DNA from: Pontibacter ramchanderi | GTDB lineage: Bacteria; Bacteroidota; Bacteroidia; Cytophagales; Hymenobacteraceae | Direction of reading: 5' to 3' | Assembly: GCF_002846395.1 (NCBI RefSeq) | Contig: NZ_PJMU01000001.1 | Coordinates: 62,001 to 126,000, forward strand | DNA length: 64,000 nucleotides | The notes under the pieces: generated by a model | Seen by the model: the letters and a program-made list of their open reading frames with translations, nothing else | Databases searched by the model: none | What the model was told of the DNA's origin: nothing | Made by a program: the position numbers and the translations under genes | In this document: one piece after another, positions 33,877-42,662 of the stretch | Numbering within the stretch: the first letter of the stretch is position 1 | Layout of the letters: every line of letters begins with the position of its first letter

Positions 33877-35526
33877 TTATCTGAATTTATAGTCTATGTT
33901 GGGCAGTTGTGTCAGAACGGGCGCCGGTAAGTCAAGCGCCTTGGCCCGGCCGTCGGTTTTAGGTGCTACCGTGCCTTTCTCTTTCAGGTATTCTTCGATC
34001 ACATCGTGGATGGTATAGTCGAGCACCTGGGTCTCCACGGCATGCGGCATGCGACAAAGCATGTGGTCCGGCTCCCCGCGGCGCAGACAGGCACCCATGG
34101 TATAGAGCCTGTTCGGGTCGATCGGTTTACCGCCAACCGTAATGGACTGCACACGCTGGCCTTTTGGTGCGTTGGCATTAAAGTTCATTTCCATACCGGA
34201 GAAGCGGATGACCCAGCCACCGAAACGCTCCAGCGGTTTCTCAGCGAACACGTTGTGCAGTTCCTGTTCCATCCAGTCCTGTATCTGTTTGCCGGTGGCC
34301 TTACCGATCTTCACGTTCTCGTTCACAGGCAGCATGTTCCAAACATCGCTGTAAGTGATCGGCGCCTTGCCTGTTTCGTCCGGCACAATGGGGGTGCTAA
34401 AGCGGAAGCCGTTGGAGATGGCAATGTCCACGCCCGTTTTCCAGCGTACGGCGTCGGTGATCATGTTGTCCATCGGGTTCTCGACTACCAGGTAGCGGTA
34501 GAGTGGGGTAGAGGTGTAGCCGAGCACGCGCTCCATTTTCTGCCTGTAAGGCGCCATCTGCTCATCCACGATTTTCTGCACCTCAGGGTCGGCAGGGTAT
34601 ACAGCCGGGTCCACGTCTATCAGTTCGTAGCGCTGGCCCACAATCTTGCCATCTTTCACATCCAGGTCGAGGCGACCAACAAACGAAGCGAAAGCACCCG
34701 GCTCCACCACCTGCGCATACTTGCCCTGCAAGGGTTTTCGAATGCGCTCGTGGGTGTCGTTGCCCAGGATGAAGTCAACGCCTCTGATCTGGGGCTGGTC
34801 CGCCAGGTATAGCTGTTTCGAAATGCCGAGGTGCGTTACCAGAAACAGGATATCCACGCCTTGCTCTTCTTTCAGTTCTTTTATCAGCGGCTCCACGTTG
34901 TCTTCGAGCTGTTTGAAGATCAGGCCTTTGCTGAAAGCAGGGTTCTGGCGCACGGGCACCTCCGGGTCGTTGTAGGAAATAAAGCCCAGCTTCACGCCTT
35001 TCAGTTCTTTCACGATATAGGGTGGGTAGAGCATATCCGAATTGGCCTCGTCGTAGATGTTGGCACAAACCACCGGCTTGCCGTAAGAGGCCAGCACATC
35101 GCGCATTTTCTGGCTGCCGAAGATCACTTCCCAGTTACCTGGGATGAGGAAATCGTAGTCCATGGCCTTGATCACGGGGCCAAACACGGCGCCTTCGGAC
35201 AGGGCTGCCACCGCACTGCCCTGTATCAGGTCACCGCCATCCACGATCACGGTGCCGCCCGGGTTTTCGGCTTTCACCTGCTTGAAAATGGTCTGGATGT
35301 TGGCGACTCCGCCGAGCTCCTTGAACACGAACTCACCGTTCTCAAAGAACATTTCCTGGTGCGGGAGCAGTTGGCCGTGTATGTCAGCGGTCTGTAGAAT
35401 GGTGATGGTCTCGAGTCCCGCTTCCTTAGTCTGCGAGCTATCCTGCTGACTGCTTTGGCAGGAGCTGAGAAACGTGAAGGCAAGGAGTGGAAAGACAGAG
35501 AGAAAAGGATGGAGGGTTCGTTTCAT
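33877..35526 (-). CDS. SoxB-like / 5'-nucleotidase-family metallophosphoesterase lipoprotein
   Basis: 549 residues. The signal peptide ends FTFLSSCQSS (lipidated Cys23). The metallophosphoesterase core has QTADIHGQL, DGGDLIQGSAV, IPGNWEVIFG, VTHLGISKQ and LGNDTHERI. The third motif is GNWE, where ordinary 5'-nucleotidases have GNHE/GNHD; SoxB thiosulfohydrolases have a similar Trp (GHWE). The C-terminal part (GEPDHMLCRMPHA, LDYTIHDVIEEYL, PKTDGRAKALD) also reads like SoxB. I therefore favour a thiosulfohydrolase-like di-manganese enzyme acting on sulfur bound to a carrier, but no soxXAYZ is in view. Operator at 35606-35619. Confidence 0.75.
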   Translation of the reverse strand: MKRTLHPFLSVFPLLAFTFLSSCQSSQQDSSQTKEAGLETITILQTADIHGQLLPHQEMFFENGEFVFKELGGVANIQTIFKQVKAENPGGTVIVDGGDLIQGSAVAALSEGAVFGPVIKAMDYDFLIPGNWEVIFGSQKMRDVLASYGKPVVCANIYDEANSDMLYPPYIVKELKGVKLGFISYNDPEVPVRQNPAFSKGLIFKQLEDNVEPLIKELKEEQGVDILFLVTHLGISKQLYLADQPQIRGVDFILGNDTHERIRKPLQGKYAQVVEPGAFASFVGRLDLDVKDGKIVGQRYELIDVDPAVYPADPEVQKIVDEQMAPYRQKMERVLGYTSTPLYRYLVVENPMDNMITDAVRWKTGVDIAISNGFRFSTPIVPDETGKAPITYSDVWNMLPVNENVKIGKATGKQIQDWMEQELHNVFAEKPLERFGGWVIRFSGMEMNFNANAPKGQRVQSITVGGKPIDPNRLYTMGACLRRGEPDHMLCRMPHAVETQVLDYTIHDVIEEYLKEKGTVAPKTDGRAKALDLPAPVLTQLPNIDYKFR

Positions 35527-35575
35527 GGTGCGGTTTTATTTGTTTAGGTGTCCGCCTGCTTTTCAGGCTGTTAAA

Positions 35576-35619
35576 CAAAGATCAACTTACACCAACTGCC
35601 AGACAGTGACTTTAGTCAC
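35576..35619 (-). promoter_or_regulatory. Sulfur-regulon promoter 2
   Basis: Operator GTGACTTTAGTCAC (35606-35619), 22-bp spacer, then GATCTTTG (35576-35583), one base off TAnnTTTG. It drives the SoxB-like gene. Confidence 0.85.
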
Positions 35620-35630
35620 AGGCATGGGAT

Positions 35631-36359
35631 TTACATGAAAACCTGCTCCAGCACATCGCCTACAAAATAGGCAAGGGAGGCCGCCAAACCACCCAGCAGA
35701 AGCGTTTCGGCTATACCTGCCATGATGTTGCGCTCCGTTACAATACTTTTAAGCGCACCCACAATGGTGAGGGCAATGCCAGTGAGGATGCTGGAGTAAA
35801 GGAACAGTTCGGAGTTGGCGATACCTGAATCGAGGCCCGCGAAGATGTAGGCCAGCAGGGGAATGGAGCCCACCGCAAGAAAGCTCAGGAACGTAACAGA
35901 GGCGGTTTTGATGGGCGTTTTGCCGTCCTTGGTCATCTCCAGTTCCTCTTTCATCATAGTGTCTACCCACACATCCTTGTCTGAGGTGATCACCTCTACC
36001 ACCTGGTTCAGCAGCTCGCCCCTGAAACCTTTCGCTTCGTACACTTCCCGGATCTCCGCTTTCTCGGCTTCGCCCAGGTGCTCCACTTCCCAATATTCAC
36101 GTGCCTTGTGGCGGTCAAAATTATCGCGGGAAGCCTTGGTGGAGAAGTAGTTGCCCACCGACATCGAAAAACCATCGGCAATAAGGTTAGCAAGGCCCAG
36201 GATGATCACGACGGTAATCCCCAGGCTAGCTCCTTCGGCCCCGGCCACCACGGCAAACGTGGTGATGGCCCCGTCGATGCCACCGTATACGAACTCCGAT
36301 ATGTACTCTTTCTTAAAAAAGAGGATCTTATCTTCCGACTGTATTTCGTGGTGTAACAT
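35631..36359 (-). CDS. VIT1/CCC1-type Fe2+/Mn2+ transporter
   Basis: 242 residues. [21 protein letters not shown] and [22 protein letters not shown] are the first two membrane helices of the vacuolar iron transporter family. The long cytoplasmic middle ([19 protein letters not shown], glutamate-rich) is the metal-binding region, and three further helices follow ([46 protein letters not shown]). It moves Fe2+ or Mn2+ out of the cytoplasm by H+ exchange. Monocistronic; the SoxB-like gene's operator lies just beyond its 3' end. Confidence 0.9.
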   Translation of the reverse strand: MLHHEIQSEDKILFFKKEYISEFVYGGIDGAITTFAVVAGAEGASLGITVVIILGLANLIADGFSMSVGNYFSTKASRDNFDRHKAREYWEVEHLGEAEKAEIREVYEAKGFRGELLNQVVEVITSDKDVWVDTMMKEELEMTKDGKTPIKTASVTFLSFLAVGSIPLLAYIFAGLDSGIANSELFLYSSILTGIALTIVGALKSIVTERNIMAGIAETLLLGGLAASLAYFVGDVLEQVFM

Positions 36360-36994
36360 CTTTTGAGTTAGTAAGTTGGGAAGTTAGAAAGTTAAGAAAA
36401 AACGGGAATGATTGCATCTTTTTTAGAGGCAGACTGCGGTATGATTGCGTGATCGTCTGATCCCGGATTCTAGATTGATGGATACTCGTGGATGGCTGGC
36501 ATTATGATGTAGGTTTGGAGAGCTGTCAAGCGCTGTATTGAAAGACTTTCTGAACAATATCTAATCCAATACATCCCTGTTCTTTTCTTTAGAGGTGTCC
36601 TATCTCCAAGGGACTTTGCTGTAATTACCATTCAACAGATATAAGCGTTGTCGCACGGCCCAATAGCACGCATCGAAAGTCATCCTTGCCCCGCAAGCAA
36701 TGAAACAGTTAGCACTAACCAGGTGCACTTAAATGATTACCCACTGTTTGAGAGTTCAGCGAGTGGGGGTAGGGCCCCTCGATTTGGGGAATCTTGACTT
36801 TTTTGCCTACTTTGGGGGTAGGGGCCCTCGATTTGTGTCAAGACAAAAAGAAGGTGCCCGCCGCACAGGCGAAGCTATAAAACAAAACAAGTTAAGATAC
36901 AGAAATGCAGTAGATACGCCAGGTATAGGTACAGCCATCACAAGTGAGGACGCTCCCGGCATACCTAATAGTACCCCAGCCGGCAGGCAAAACC
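36360..36994. other. 635-bp intergenic region with repeat copy B
   Basis: The first 270 bp (36360-36630) show no ORF or signal. The centre is repeat copy B. A 160-codon rightward frame crossing the repeat (36733-37215) is rejected because it is made of repeat sequence and antisense to the next gene. Confidence 0.6.
36631..36931 (-). repeat. Intergenic repeat, copy B (about 300 bp)
   Basis: Reverse-complement counterpart of copy A (23028-23312). It differs by substitutions and by an internal duplication: the block TAGGGCCCCTCGATTTG recurs as TAGGGGCCCTCGATTTG some 50 bp later, flanking GACTTTTTTGCCTACTTT. Copy A has the block once. No ORF or transposase. Confidence 0.75.
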
Positions 36995-37939
36995 CTACCT
37001 CAGTTGATCAACCTCCTCAGCAGGCACAGACAGCTTCACTTCAAAAGACGATACCTCCCGCAAAGATACAACCTCACGCTCGCGGAAAGGAAACACCTGC
37101 TGCTCCAGAAACGACTTCGGATAAGCCTCCACTTCTTCAAAGCCAAGTTCGATATCACGCCCGTCCTTCGGCATATAAGCGGTGCCGAAAAGATAATCCC
37201 ATACACTCAGACTGATTCCATAATTGGCGCCATACCTGTGAGGGAGGTGTTTGGCGTGGTGCCAGATGTGCATTTGCGGGTTGTTGAACAAGTAGCGCAA
37301 CGGGCCCAGCGGGATGTGCAGGTTAGAGTGGTTGAAGTGCCCGATGGCAGTGGCGAAAATATGCACCAAAAAGAAGTCCTGGATGCCAAAGCCGATCATG
37401 GCCAGCGGAATGTACTCGAGGGTGCGGTATACCACGGTTTCGCCCCAATGGAAGCGCAGATGCGCTGCAAAACCCATTTGCTGCACTGAGTGATGCACCT
37501 TGTGGAAGCGCCATAGAAAATCGGAGTGGTGGAGGAGGCGGTGTACGTTCCATTGGATGAAATCGCGCAGCACAAAGAGCGTAAGCAGCTGCGCCCATAC
37601 CGGCCACGACTGAATTTCAAAGGCCACCAGATTATGGATGCCGAACAGACCTAGAAAATCATTGAAGGCCTCTACGCCGATGTTGGAAAGAGCATTGAAA
37701 CCGACCAGCGAAAACAGGAAAAAGTTAAAGAACATGTAAAAGCCGTCGAGCCAGAAATCCTGCCGGAAGACAGGCTGCCCTTTGCGCCACGGCACCACGA
37801 TCTCCAGCAACCAGAAGAACAGCGACAGCCCCAGCAACCAGTAGAAGTAGTTGCCCCAGCCTGGGTGCAGCATTTCCCGCCACAGGTAGTGGCCGTAGTC
37901 CGAAAAAGAGCTCGTGAAGATGTTCCAGTATTTTTCCAT
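36995..37939 (-). CDS. Sterol desaturase / fatty acid hydroxylase superfamily protein
   Basis: 314 residues from the ATG at 37939 (MEKYWNIFTSSF). Four or so membrane helices. The di-iron histidine clusters are complete: HRLLHH, FHKVHHSVQQM, GHFNHSNLH and HIWHHAKHLPH. Members hydroxylate or desaturate lipids at the membrane, using O2. The bacterial substrate is unknown (sphingolipid, carotenoid or hopanoid are options). It lies 108 bp after tlpA on the same strand, with a terminator hairpin between them, so it is probably separately transcribed. Confidence 0.9.
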   Translation of the reverse strand: MEKYWNIFTSSFSDYGHYLWREMLHPGWGNYFYWLLGLSLFFWLLEIVVPWRKGQPVFRQDFWLDGFYMFFNFFLFSLVGFNALSNIGVEAFNDFLGLFGIHNLVAFEIQSWPVWAQLLTLFVLRDFIQWNVHRLLHHSDFLWRFHKVHHSVQQMGFAAHLRFHWGETVVYRTLEYIPLAMIGFGIQDFFLVHIFATAIGHFNHSNLHIPLGPLRYLFNNPQMHIWHHAKHLPHRYGANYGISLSVWDYLFGTAYMPKDGRDIELGFEEVEAYPKSFLEQQVFPFREREVVSLREVSSFEVKLSVPAEEVDQLR

Positions 37940-38004
37940 ACTTGTTTTCCCAACAGCAGGTCGAGTTTGATTGTTTCGGCTGGTGTCACAAATTAAGCAT
38001 AAAA

Positions 38005-38039
38005 AATAAGCTGGCAACCCAATGGTTCACCAGCTTATT
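38005..38039 (-). terminator. Terminator between tlpA-like and desaturase genes
   Basis: A 10-bp perfect stem AATAAGCTGG (38005-38014) with CCAGCTTATT (38030-38039), then TTTTT-rich sequence on the minus strand. Confidence 0.8.
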
Positions 38040-38047
38040 CCGATCCT

Positions 38048-38677
38048 TTATTTCGCCAGCCCCAGCAGGAACTCGCGAACTTCTTTGGTGTCGTACTCCG
38101 CCATGCCTTCCTGCTTGGATACGATCTTACCGTCCGGCGATATGATGAAAGTGGTAGGTATAGCTGTGCTGTAAAACTCCTGGGGAAACTGGCCGGCCGG
38201 CATGTAGACCGGGAATGTATAGCCTTTCTTGTCGATGAATTTTTTCACTTTAGCCATGCCCCCTTCGTCCACCGACAGCATTACAAAAGCCACCTTGTTG
38301 GGGTCCATTTTCTTGTATAGGCTATGGATGTTTGGCATTTCGGCAATGCAGGGCGGGCACCAGGTTGCCCAGATGTTGAGGAAAACCACTTTGCCTTTCA
38401 GGCTTTCGAAATTCACTGTTTTTCCGTTCAGATCTACCATTTTGAAACCGGCCCCTGCCATGGGCGCACCGGCAGCGGTATAGGAGGGAGTCTCCGCGCC
38501 AGTGGCCACCTCGTCAATAGCGGGCACATCAGCATTTTTGATGCCGGTTGCCAGCAGAATGCGCTGCACCTGGCCAATGGCTTCTGTATGCAGACCAGTC
38601 AGGTATAGAATGCCGAAAACGGTGAGCATGATGGCCCAGCCAGGTATGTCTTTAAATGAAAATTTCTTCTTGTCCAT
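38048..38677 (-). CDS. Membrane-anchored TlpA/ResA-type thioredoxin
   Basis: 209 residues. One N-terminal anchor helix (WAIMLTVFGILYLTGL, about 14-29), a linker, and a TlpA-like thioredoxin domain with the active site WATWCPPC (Cys107, Cys110), the cis-Pro region STAIPTTFIIS and the alpha/beta insertion FESLKGKVVFLNIWA typical of TlpA/ResA. Located on the periplasmic side. It reduces disulfides or apocytochrome c cysteines. Its place in a sulfur island next to the DoxX-DsrE fusion suggests reduction or relay of sulfane sulfur, or maturation of the dihaem cytochrome; this is an inference. Confidence 0.9.
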   Translation of the reverse strand: MDKKKFSFKDIPGWAIMLTVFGILYLTGLHTEAIGQVQRILLATGIKNADVPAIDEVATGAETPSYTAAGAPMAGAGFKMVDLNGKTVNFESLKGKVVFLNIWATWCPPCIAEMPNIHSLYKKMDPNKVAFVMLSVDEGGMAKVKKFIDKKGYTFPVYMPAGQFPQEFYSTAIPTTFIISPDGKIVSKQEGMAEYDTKEVREFLLGLAK

Positions 38678-38737
38678 GATAGGTTTATTTGATAAGTCGG
38701 ATGACGTTATTTTAGTTCGATTTGATATTGACTGCTC

Positions 38738-39610
38738 CTACAATTCCACGGTGGTATAACCTTGTTCCTGCAGGTCAAACATGTAGGTCAGCCCGTTTGG
38801 GATCACTTCCACGCCGTCAACCAGCGAGCTGGCATCGATGTTAAACTGCTTGAGCGACATGCCGCAAACCCGGTAGGTGACACCGGCGGCTTTTCCCTTT
38901 TCAAACTCCTGTGCCATCTCACTGCCTTTCACAAAAGCTTCCACGGATTTACCGCAGGCCATGATCACAAATTGAGTGCGTTGGTAGTGGCTATCTTTTG
39001 TGATGGTTTCGGCGGTGTTCACAGCAGCCTTCAGATGATTAGGCTGGCTGATCAGCACGGCGTACATTTTGCCGGCAACAGGCTTCGCTGAGGTTGTGGC
39101 AGAAGCAGCTTGTGCGGCAGAAGTACTTGTGCTACAAGCTCCCAGCAGGAGGAGTAATCCGAGTGCCGGGGCAGCCATAAGGCGACTCTTTAGTTGCTCC
39201 TTGCGCGAAAAGGCCTGGTCCAGGCCGTAGTACATGGCGCCGTTCACGATGAAGAACAACAACATGCCGATCAGGGCGATGTTCTTAAAAAGGGGACCAT
39301 TACCCTCGGCGCCTACCTGCACGGTTAGCGTGATCGGAATCAGGATGAACAGCAGCAGGACAGCAGCTACTCTGGTTCTGAAACCGACTAGTAACAGAAA
39401 GCCGCCGACCAGCAGGCCCACACCTGACAAAATGATCAGTGTCTCAGGAGGCGCTATCCACGTGGAGAACTGGGCAAAAGGTGCTTGCTCGAGGCGCGCC
39501 GTTGCGCCGGCAGTGTGCAGCAGGTGGTTAAAACCAGCCGTGATAAAGATGAGGCTACCCAGGATGCGCAGCACCAGGAATGATATTTTTTGCAAAAGAT
39601 TATTTTCCAT
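38738..39610 (-). CDS. DoxX - (lipobox-like segment) - DsrE fusion protein
   Basis: 290 residues from the ATG at 39610 (MENNLLQK). Residues 1-130 are a four-helix DoxX domain (LRILGSLIFITAGFNHLLH, LIILSGVGLLVGGFLLLVG). A segment at 143-160 (RLMAAPALGLLLLLGACS) looks exactly like a lipoprotein signal with Cys159. A low-complexity linker leads to a DsrE/DsrF-like domain (about 180-290) with Cys219 (FVIMACGKSVEAF) and Cys249 (TYRVCGMSLKQ). DoxX/DoxD proteins are linked to thiosulfate:quinone oxidoreduction, and DsrE-like cysteines carry persulfide. The fusion would place a sulfur carrier at the periplasmic face of a quinone-linked membrane protein. Internal Met145 could also make a separate lipoprotein. 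Confidence 0.8.
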   Translation of the reverse strand: MENNLLQKISFLVLRILGSLIFITAGFNHLLHTAGATARLEQAPFAQFSTWIAPPETLIILSGVGLLVGGFLLLVGFRTRVAAVLLLFILIPITLTVQVGAEGNGPLFKNIALIGMLLFFIVNGAMYYGLDQAFSRKEQLKSRLMAAPALGLLLLLGACSTSTSAAQAASATTSAKPVAGKMYAVLISQPNHLKAAVNTAETITKDSHYQRTQFVIMACGKSVEAFVKGSEMAQEFEKGKAAGVTYRVCGMSLKQFNIDASSLVDGVEVIPNGLTYMFDLQEQGYTTVEL

Positions 39611-39760
39611 AACAGAGATGTTTATCTTAAAAATGGGGACCGCAGGTATAGCCATACCTGACAGCATTAAGATGATGATTTGGGCTCAACAGCTGAGCAG
39701 GTGTAGCATCCTGCGCCATGATCAGGTTCAGAGGCTGTGCTCCCATAAGACTTCAGGTTT

Positions 39761-40123
39761 TTAAGAAAATCTCGGAGGGTCGGGGTCAGTGCCCAGGTTA
39801 GGGGAGAGGTGTTTGCGTTGAACGGTCAGGAAATGCTGTTGCTTAGCGCCAAAGATAAAGGTCGCGTCTGCCTGTAAAGCATTGACCACGGCGTAGAGTT
39901 GCTGACCGCAGTCGATGGTCACGTTAGCAGCTTTATTCTGCTCAGAATGCGTCTGATGTTTCAGACATTTCTTGGCGCAGGGGCGCTTTATTTTTTTATA
40001 AGTATCCGTTGCTTTCAGCTCACTTTTAAGGACACAGGCAATCCCCTTCACTGGCCTTTGCGGCTGTGCCACGGTGAAGAGGAGCAACAGGGTGCTTAAA
40101 AGAAGTAGCAGCGTGTGTTTCAT
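39761..40123 (-). CDS. Small exported Cys-containing hypothetical protein
   Basis: 120 residues from the ATG at 40123 (MKHTLLLLLSTLLLLFTVAQ, signal peptide). The mature part is basic and has five cysteines (GIACVLKS, RPCAKKCLKHQ, TIDCGQQ). No family recognised. It lies 55 bp after the MFS gene on the same strand, inside the sulfur island, so a periplasmic sulfur-related role is possible. Confidence 0.55.
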   Translation of the reverse strand: MKHTLLLLLSTLLLLFTVAQPQRPVKGIACVLKSELKATDTYKKIKRPCAKKCLKHQTHSEQNKAANVTIDCGQQLYAVVNALQADATFIFGAKQQHFLTVQRKHLSPNLGTDPDPPRFS

Positions 40124-40178
40124 TTTATGGAGTGATCCGGTAGGTATAGCCAGCCGGTACACACGTAAGTTTACCGTT

Positions 40179-41441
40179 TTATGTTTGGGCGGCCAAGTTT
40201 GTGCCGCATTTGGAGCTGTGCCACAGCAGCTTTTTGGTGCAGCACATGCGTATTTCAGAAAGTACCCCTGCACCGACAGTCAACAGGGCTGTGCCCAGCA
40301 ATACAAATTCCACACCAAAGAGGTCGCTGAACACACCGGCTGCCACCGCCCCGGCTACATAGCCGAAGTCGCGCCAGAAACGGAAGATGCCCAGGCTCTG
40401 CGGACGCTGCTGCGGGTGCGTGTTCTCGGCCACCACTGACAGAAAGTTAGGGTAAACCAAGGCGGTACCGACACCTAATACAACCAGGGCCGCAACCACC
40501 ACCCCATAGGCCTGACTGAAGAAGAGCGCACCGATGGCAATACCCTGCAGCATCATGCCCAGGCTGAGGAGTTGCTTTTTGCAGAGCACATCGCCAAGCT
40601 TGCCCGTTACCAGCTGCCCGATACCCCACACCGCCGGGTAAATACCCATCAGCAAACCGACCTGCTGCAAGGTATAGCCCTTGCTCATCAGCAGCACCGG
40701 CAATAATCCCCAGAGTATACCATCGTTCATGTTGTTCACAAAGCCGCTCAGCGTAACCGAACCCAGGTTACCATGCCGCCAGGTGGTGTCTTTCCAGACG
40801 TGGCGCAACATAGGTATAGTGGTCTGTGCAGCCTCGGTCTTCACATGCGCCTGCGTGTCGCGCACGAAGAACCAGGTAAGCAGAAAACCGATGATCGAGA
40901 AAGCAATGCCAGGTATAAAGGCGTAAGTCACCTGGCCCGTGGCAGAAGCGATATACCCTGCAAGGAACGCGACCAGGCCAACGGCCAAATAGCCGGCAAA
41001 TTCGTTTATACCCATCGCCAGTCCGCGATTTCGCTCACCCACCAGATCGATCTTCATCACCACCGTGGCAGACCAGGCAAGTCCCTGGTTTATACCCAGC
41101 AGCAGATTCGCGAAAATGACCCACCACCAGTTGGTCGCGTAGAGCAGGAGCCAGGGCACCGGCAAGGCAAATAGCCAGCCGATGAGCAGCAGTTGCTTGC
41201 GGGTAAATCTGACGGTCAGGCGGCCCATCAGCATGTTGGCAATGGACTTGGCCAGACCAAAAGCCACGATAAACGACAGAAGCGCCGTGTGCCCGCTGAT
41301 GCCGAATACCGTTTCGGCAAACTCCGGGATCACAGAGCGCTCCAGGCCGACCATGGCCCCGACAAAGCCATTGATCAGCACCAGCAGCCAGAACTGTGCG
41401 GCATTTTCTCTTAAGCCTAGTTTTGTTTCGGTTGTCGACAT
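40179..41441 (-). CDS. MFS transporter
   Basis: 420 residues with twelve predicted helices and the usual central loop. The motif GRLTVRFTRKQLL after helix 2 is the MFS A-motif (G-x-L-x-x-R-x-x-R/K-K). The C-terminal tail (MCCTKKLLWHSSKCG) is unusually cysteine-rich for a transporter. Substrate unknown. It follows the YeeE-like pair by 40 bp, suggesting export or uptake of a sulfur compound as part of the rhodanese-YeeE operon. Confidence 0.85.
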   Translation of the reverse strand: MSTTETKLGLRENAAQFWLLVLINGFVGAMVGLERSVIPEFAETVFGISGHTALLSFIVAFGLAKSIANMLMGRLTVRFTRKQLLLIGWLFALPVPWLLLYATNWWWVIFANLLLGINQGLAWSATVVMKIDLVGERNRGLAMGINEFAGYLAVGLVAFLAGYIASATGQVTYAFIPGIAFSIIGFLLTWFFVRDTQAHVKTEAAQTTIPMLRHVWKDTTWRHGNLGSVTLSGFVNNMNDGILWGLLPVLLMSKGYTLQQVGLLMGIYPAVWGIGQLVTGKLGDVLCKKQLLSLGMMLQGIAIGALFFSQAYGVVVAALVVLGVGTALVYPNFLSVVAENTHPQQRPQSLGIFRFWRDFGYVAGAVAAGVFSDLFGVEFVLLGTALLTVGAGVLSEIRMCCTKKLLWHSSKCGTNLAAQT

Positions 41442-41481
41442 GGTCTTACAGCAAACACTCCACTTTTAGCCAATTTTTCTT

Positions 41482-41895
41482 TTAATGGGGTAGTCGGTCT
41501 TTGATGGCGCCGTACACATAAGTACCAGCCAGGGCACCGGCGATGGCGATAAAGATCGCCCAATAGCTAAAGCCCACGTTCACGAACATCGGGCCCGGAC
41601 AAGCACCTGTGAGTGCCCAGCCCAAACCGAATATGGTACCACCCAACAGGTAGCGCGGCACCGATTTTTCTTTCGGTGTGAACACGATCGGGTTGCCCTG
41701 TATATCGCGCAGCTTAAACTTCTTGATCACGAAAGTGGCAATGGTACCTAGCACAACAGCCGTGCCGATGATGCCATACATGTGGAAGTCCTGGAAGCGG
41801 AACATCTCCTGGATACGGTACCACGAAATCGCCTCCGACTTGCTCATCACGATGCCGAATAGAATGCCGGCTATTATAAATTTTATACTTTTCAC
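41482..41895 (-). CDS. YeeE/YedE-family small subunit (DUF6691, PmpB-like)
   Basis: 137 residues, four helices. The conserved GLGWALTGACPGPMFVNVG motif contains the Cys that in YeeE proteins contacts thiosulfate-type sulfur. It is the half-size partner of the gene upstream, and together they equal one full YeeE transporter. Likely imports or exports a sulfur compound across the inner membrane. Upstream spacer of 117 bp is AT-rich and contains no operator. Confidence 0.85.
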   Translation of the reverse strand: MKSIKFIIAGILFGIVMSKSEAISWYRIQEMFRFQDFHMYGIIGTAVVLGTIATFVIKKFKLRDIQGNPIVFTPKEKSVPRYLLGGTIFGLGWALTGACPGPMFVNVGFSYWAIFIAIAGALAGTYVYGAIKDRLPH

Positions 41896-42012
41896 GTGGT
41901 TTTAATTAGTAATTAAAAATTAGTAATTAGAAATTGAATGGCTTGGCAAATACAGGTTAATTTTCAATCTCTAACCGCTGATAGTTTACTATTCACTGCT
42001 AACTGTTTACTG

Positions 42013-42570
42013 TCAAAAGATTAATGGTAGCAGCACGAACGTTGTGATCAGGCCGCCGATGAAGAAGCCGATAACAGCGATCAGGGAAGGTAGCTGCAGG
42101 TTCGAGATGCCACTGATAGCGTGACCCGATGTACAACCGCCTGCATAACGTGCTCCGAATCCGATCGCAAACCCACCCAGCAACAGGATCAGGAATCCTT
42201 TAAGTGTAAAGGCAGCGCTCAGGCTGAAAATCTCTGTTGGCTGCATGCCATCCGGAGCAGAGATGCCCAGCTGCTGCAGGTCCTGAATTGTGGCCTGCGA
42301 TATCTGCACGGGCTCGCCCGATGAGAGAAACTCTGCCGAGATAAATCCGCCGATAATGGCGCCTACCAGAAACAGCAGGTTCCAGGTTTGGGCGCGCCAG
42401 TCGAAATCAAAGAACTTAACCGTTTTGCCGGCTCCGCAGGCCGAGCAGATGGTGCGCAGGTTAGCCGAAAAACCGAACGACTTGCCGAAAAACAACAGCA
42501 ACACCATGACAAATGCGATCACGATACCTGAGGTATACCATGGCCATGGTTGGCTAATAAGCTCTAACAT
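42013..42570 (-). CDS. YeeE/YedE-family large subunit (PmpA-like)
   Basis: 185 residues. Contains the two Cys motifs of the family: LRTICSACGAGKTVKFF and GARYAGGCTSGHAISG. Helical membrane protein. With the DUF6691 gene behind it, it forms the two-gene version of YeeE, a thiosulfate or sulfane-sulfur transporter. It follows the rhodanese gene by 92 bp on the same strand and is probably expressed from the same regulated promoter. Confidence 0.85.
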   Translation of the reverse strand: MLELISQPWPWYTSGIVIAFVMVLLLFFGKSFGFSANLRTICSACGAGKTVKFFDFDWRAQTWNLLFLVGAIIGGFISAEFLSSGEPVQISQATIQDLQQLGISAPDGMQPTEIFSLSAAFTLKGFLILLLGGFAIGFGARYAGGCTSGHAISGISNLQLPSLIAVIGFFIGGLITTFVLLPLIF

Positions 42571-42662
42571 ATGAGAAGTAATTTAATATTTGGTGATAAA
42601 GAGAGATAGGCAGGGAAGAGGCGAGGTCGCGTGCCCCTTCCGATTCTGCCCCAGGTTTTTAC

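Noticed and set aside
34006..34812. Rightward 268-codon frame
   Set aside because: Antisense shadow of the SoxB-like gene; His/Val/Gly-rich composition typical of such shadows.
36733..37215. Rightward 160-codon frame
   Set aside because: Consists of repeat copy B and sequence antisense to the desaturase gene.
39690..39760. Possible TPP riboswitch on the minus strand (TGAACCTGATC near 39720)
   Set aside because: The CTGAGA element, the ACCC segment and the GCGTAGGGA tail are missing, and the downstream gene has no thiamine link.
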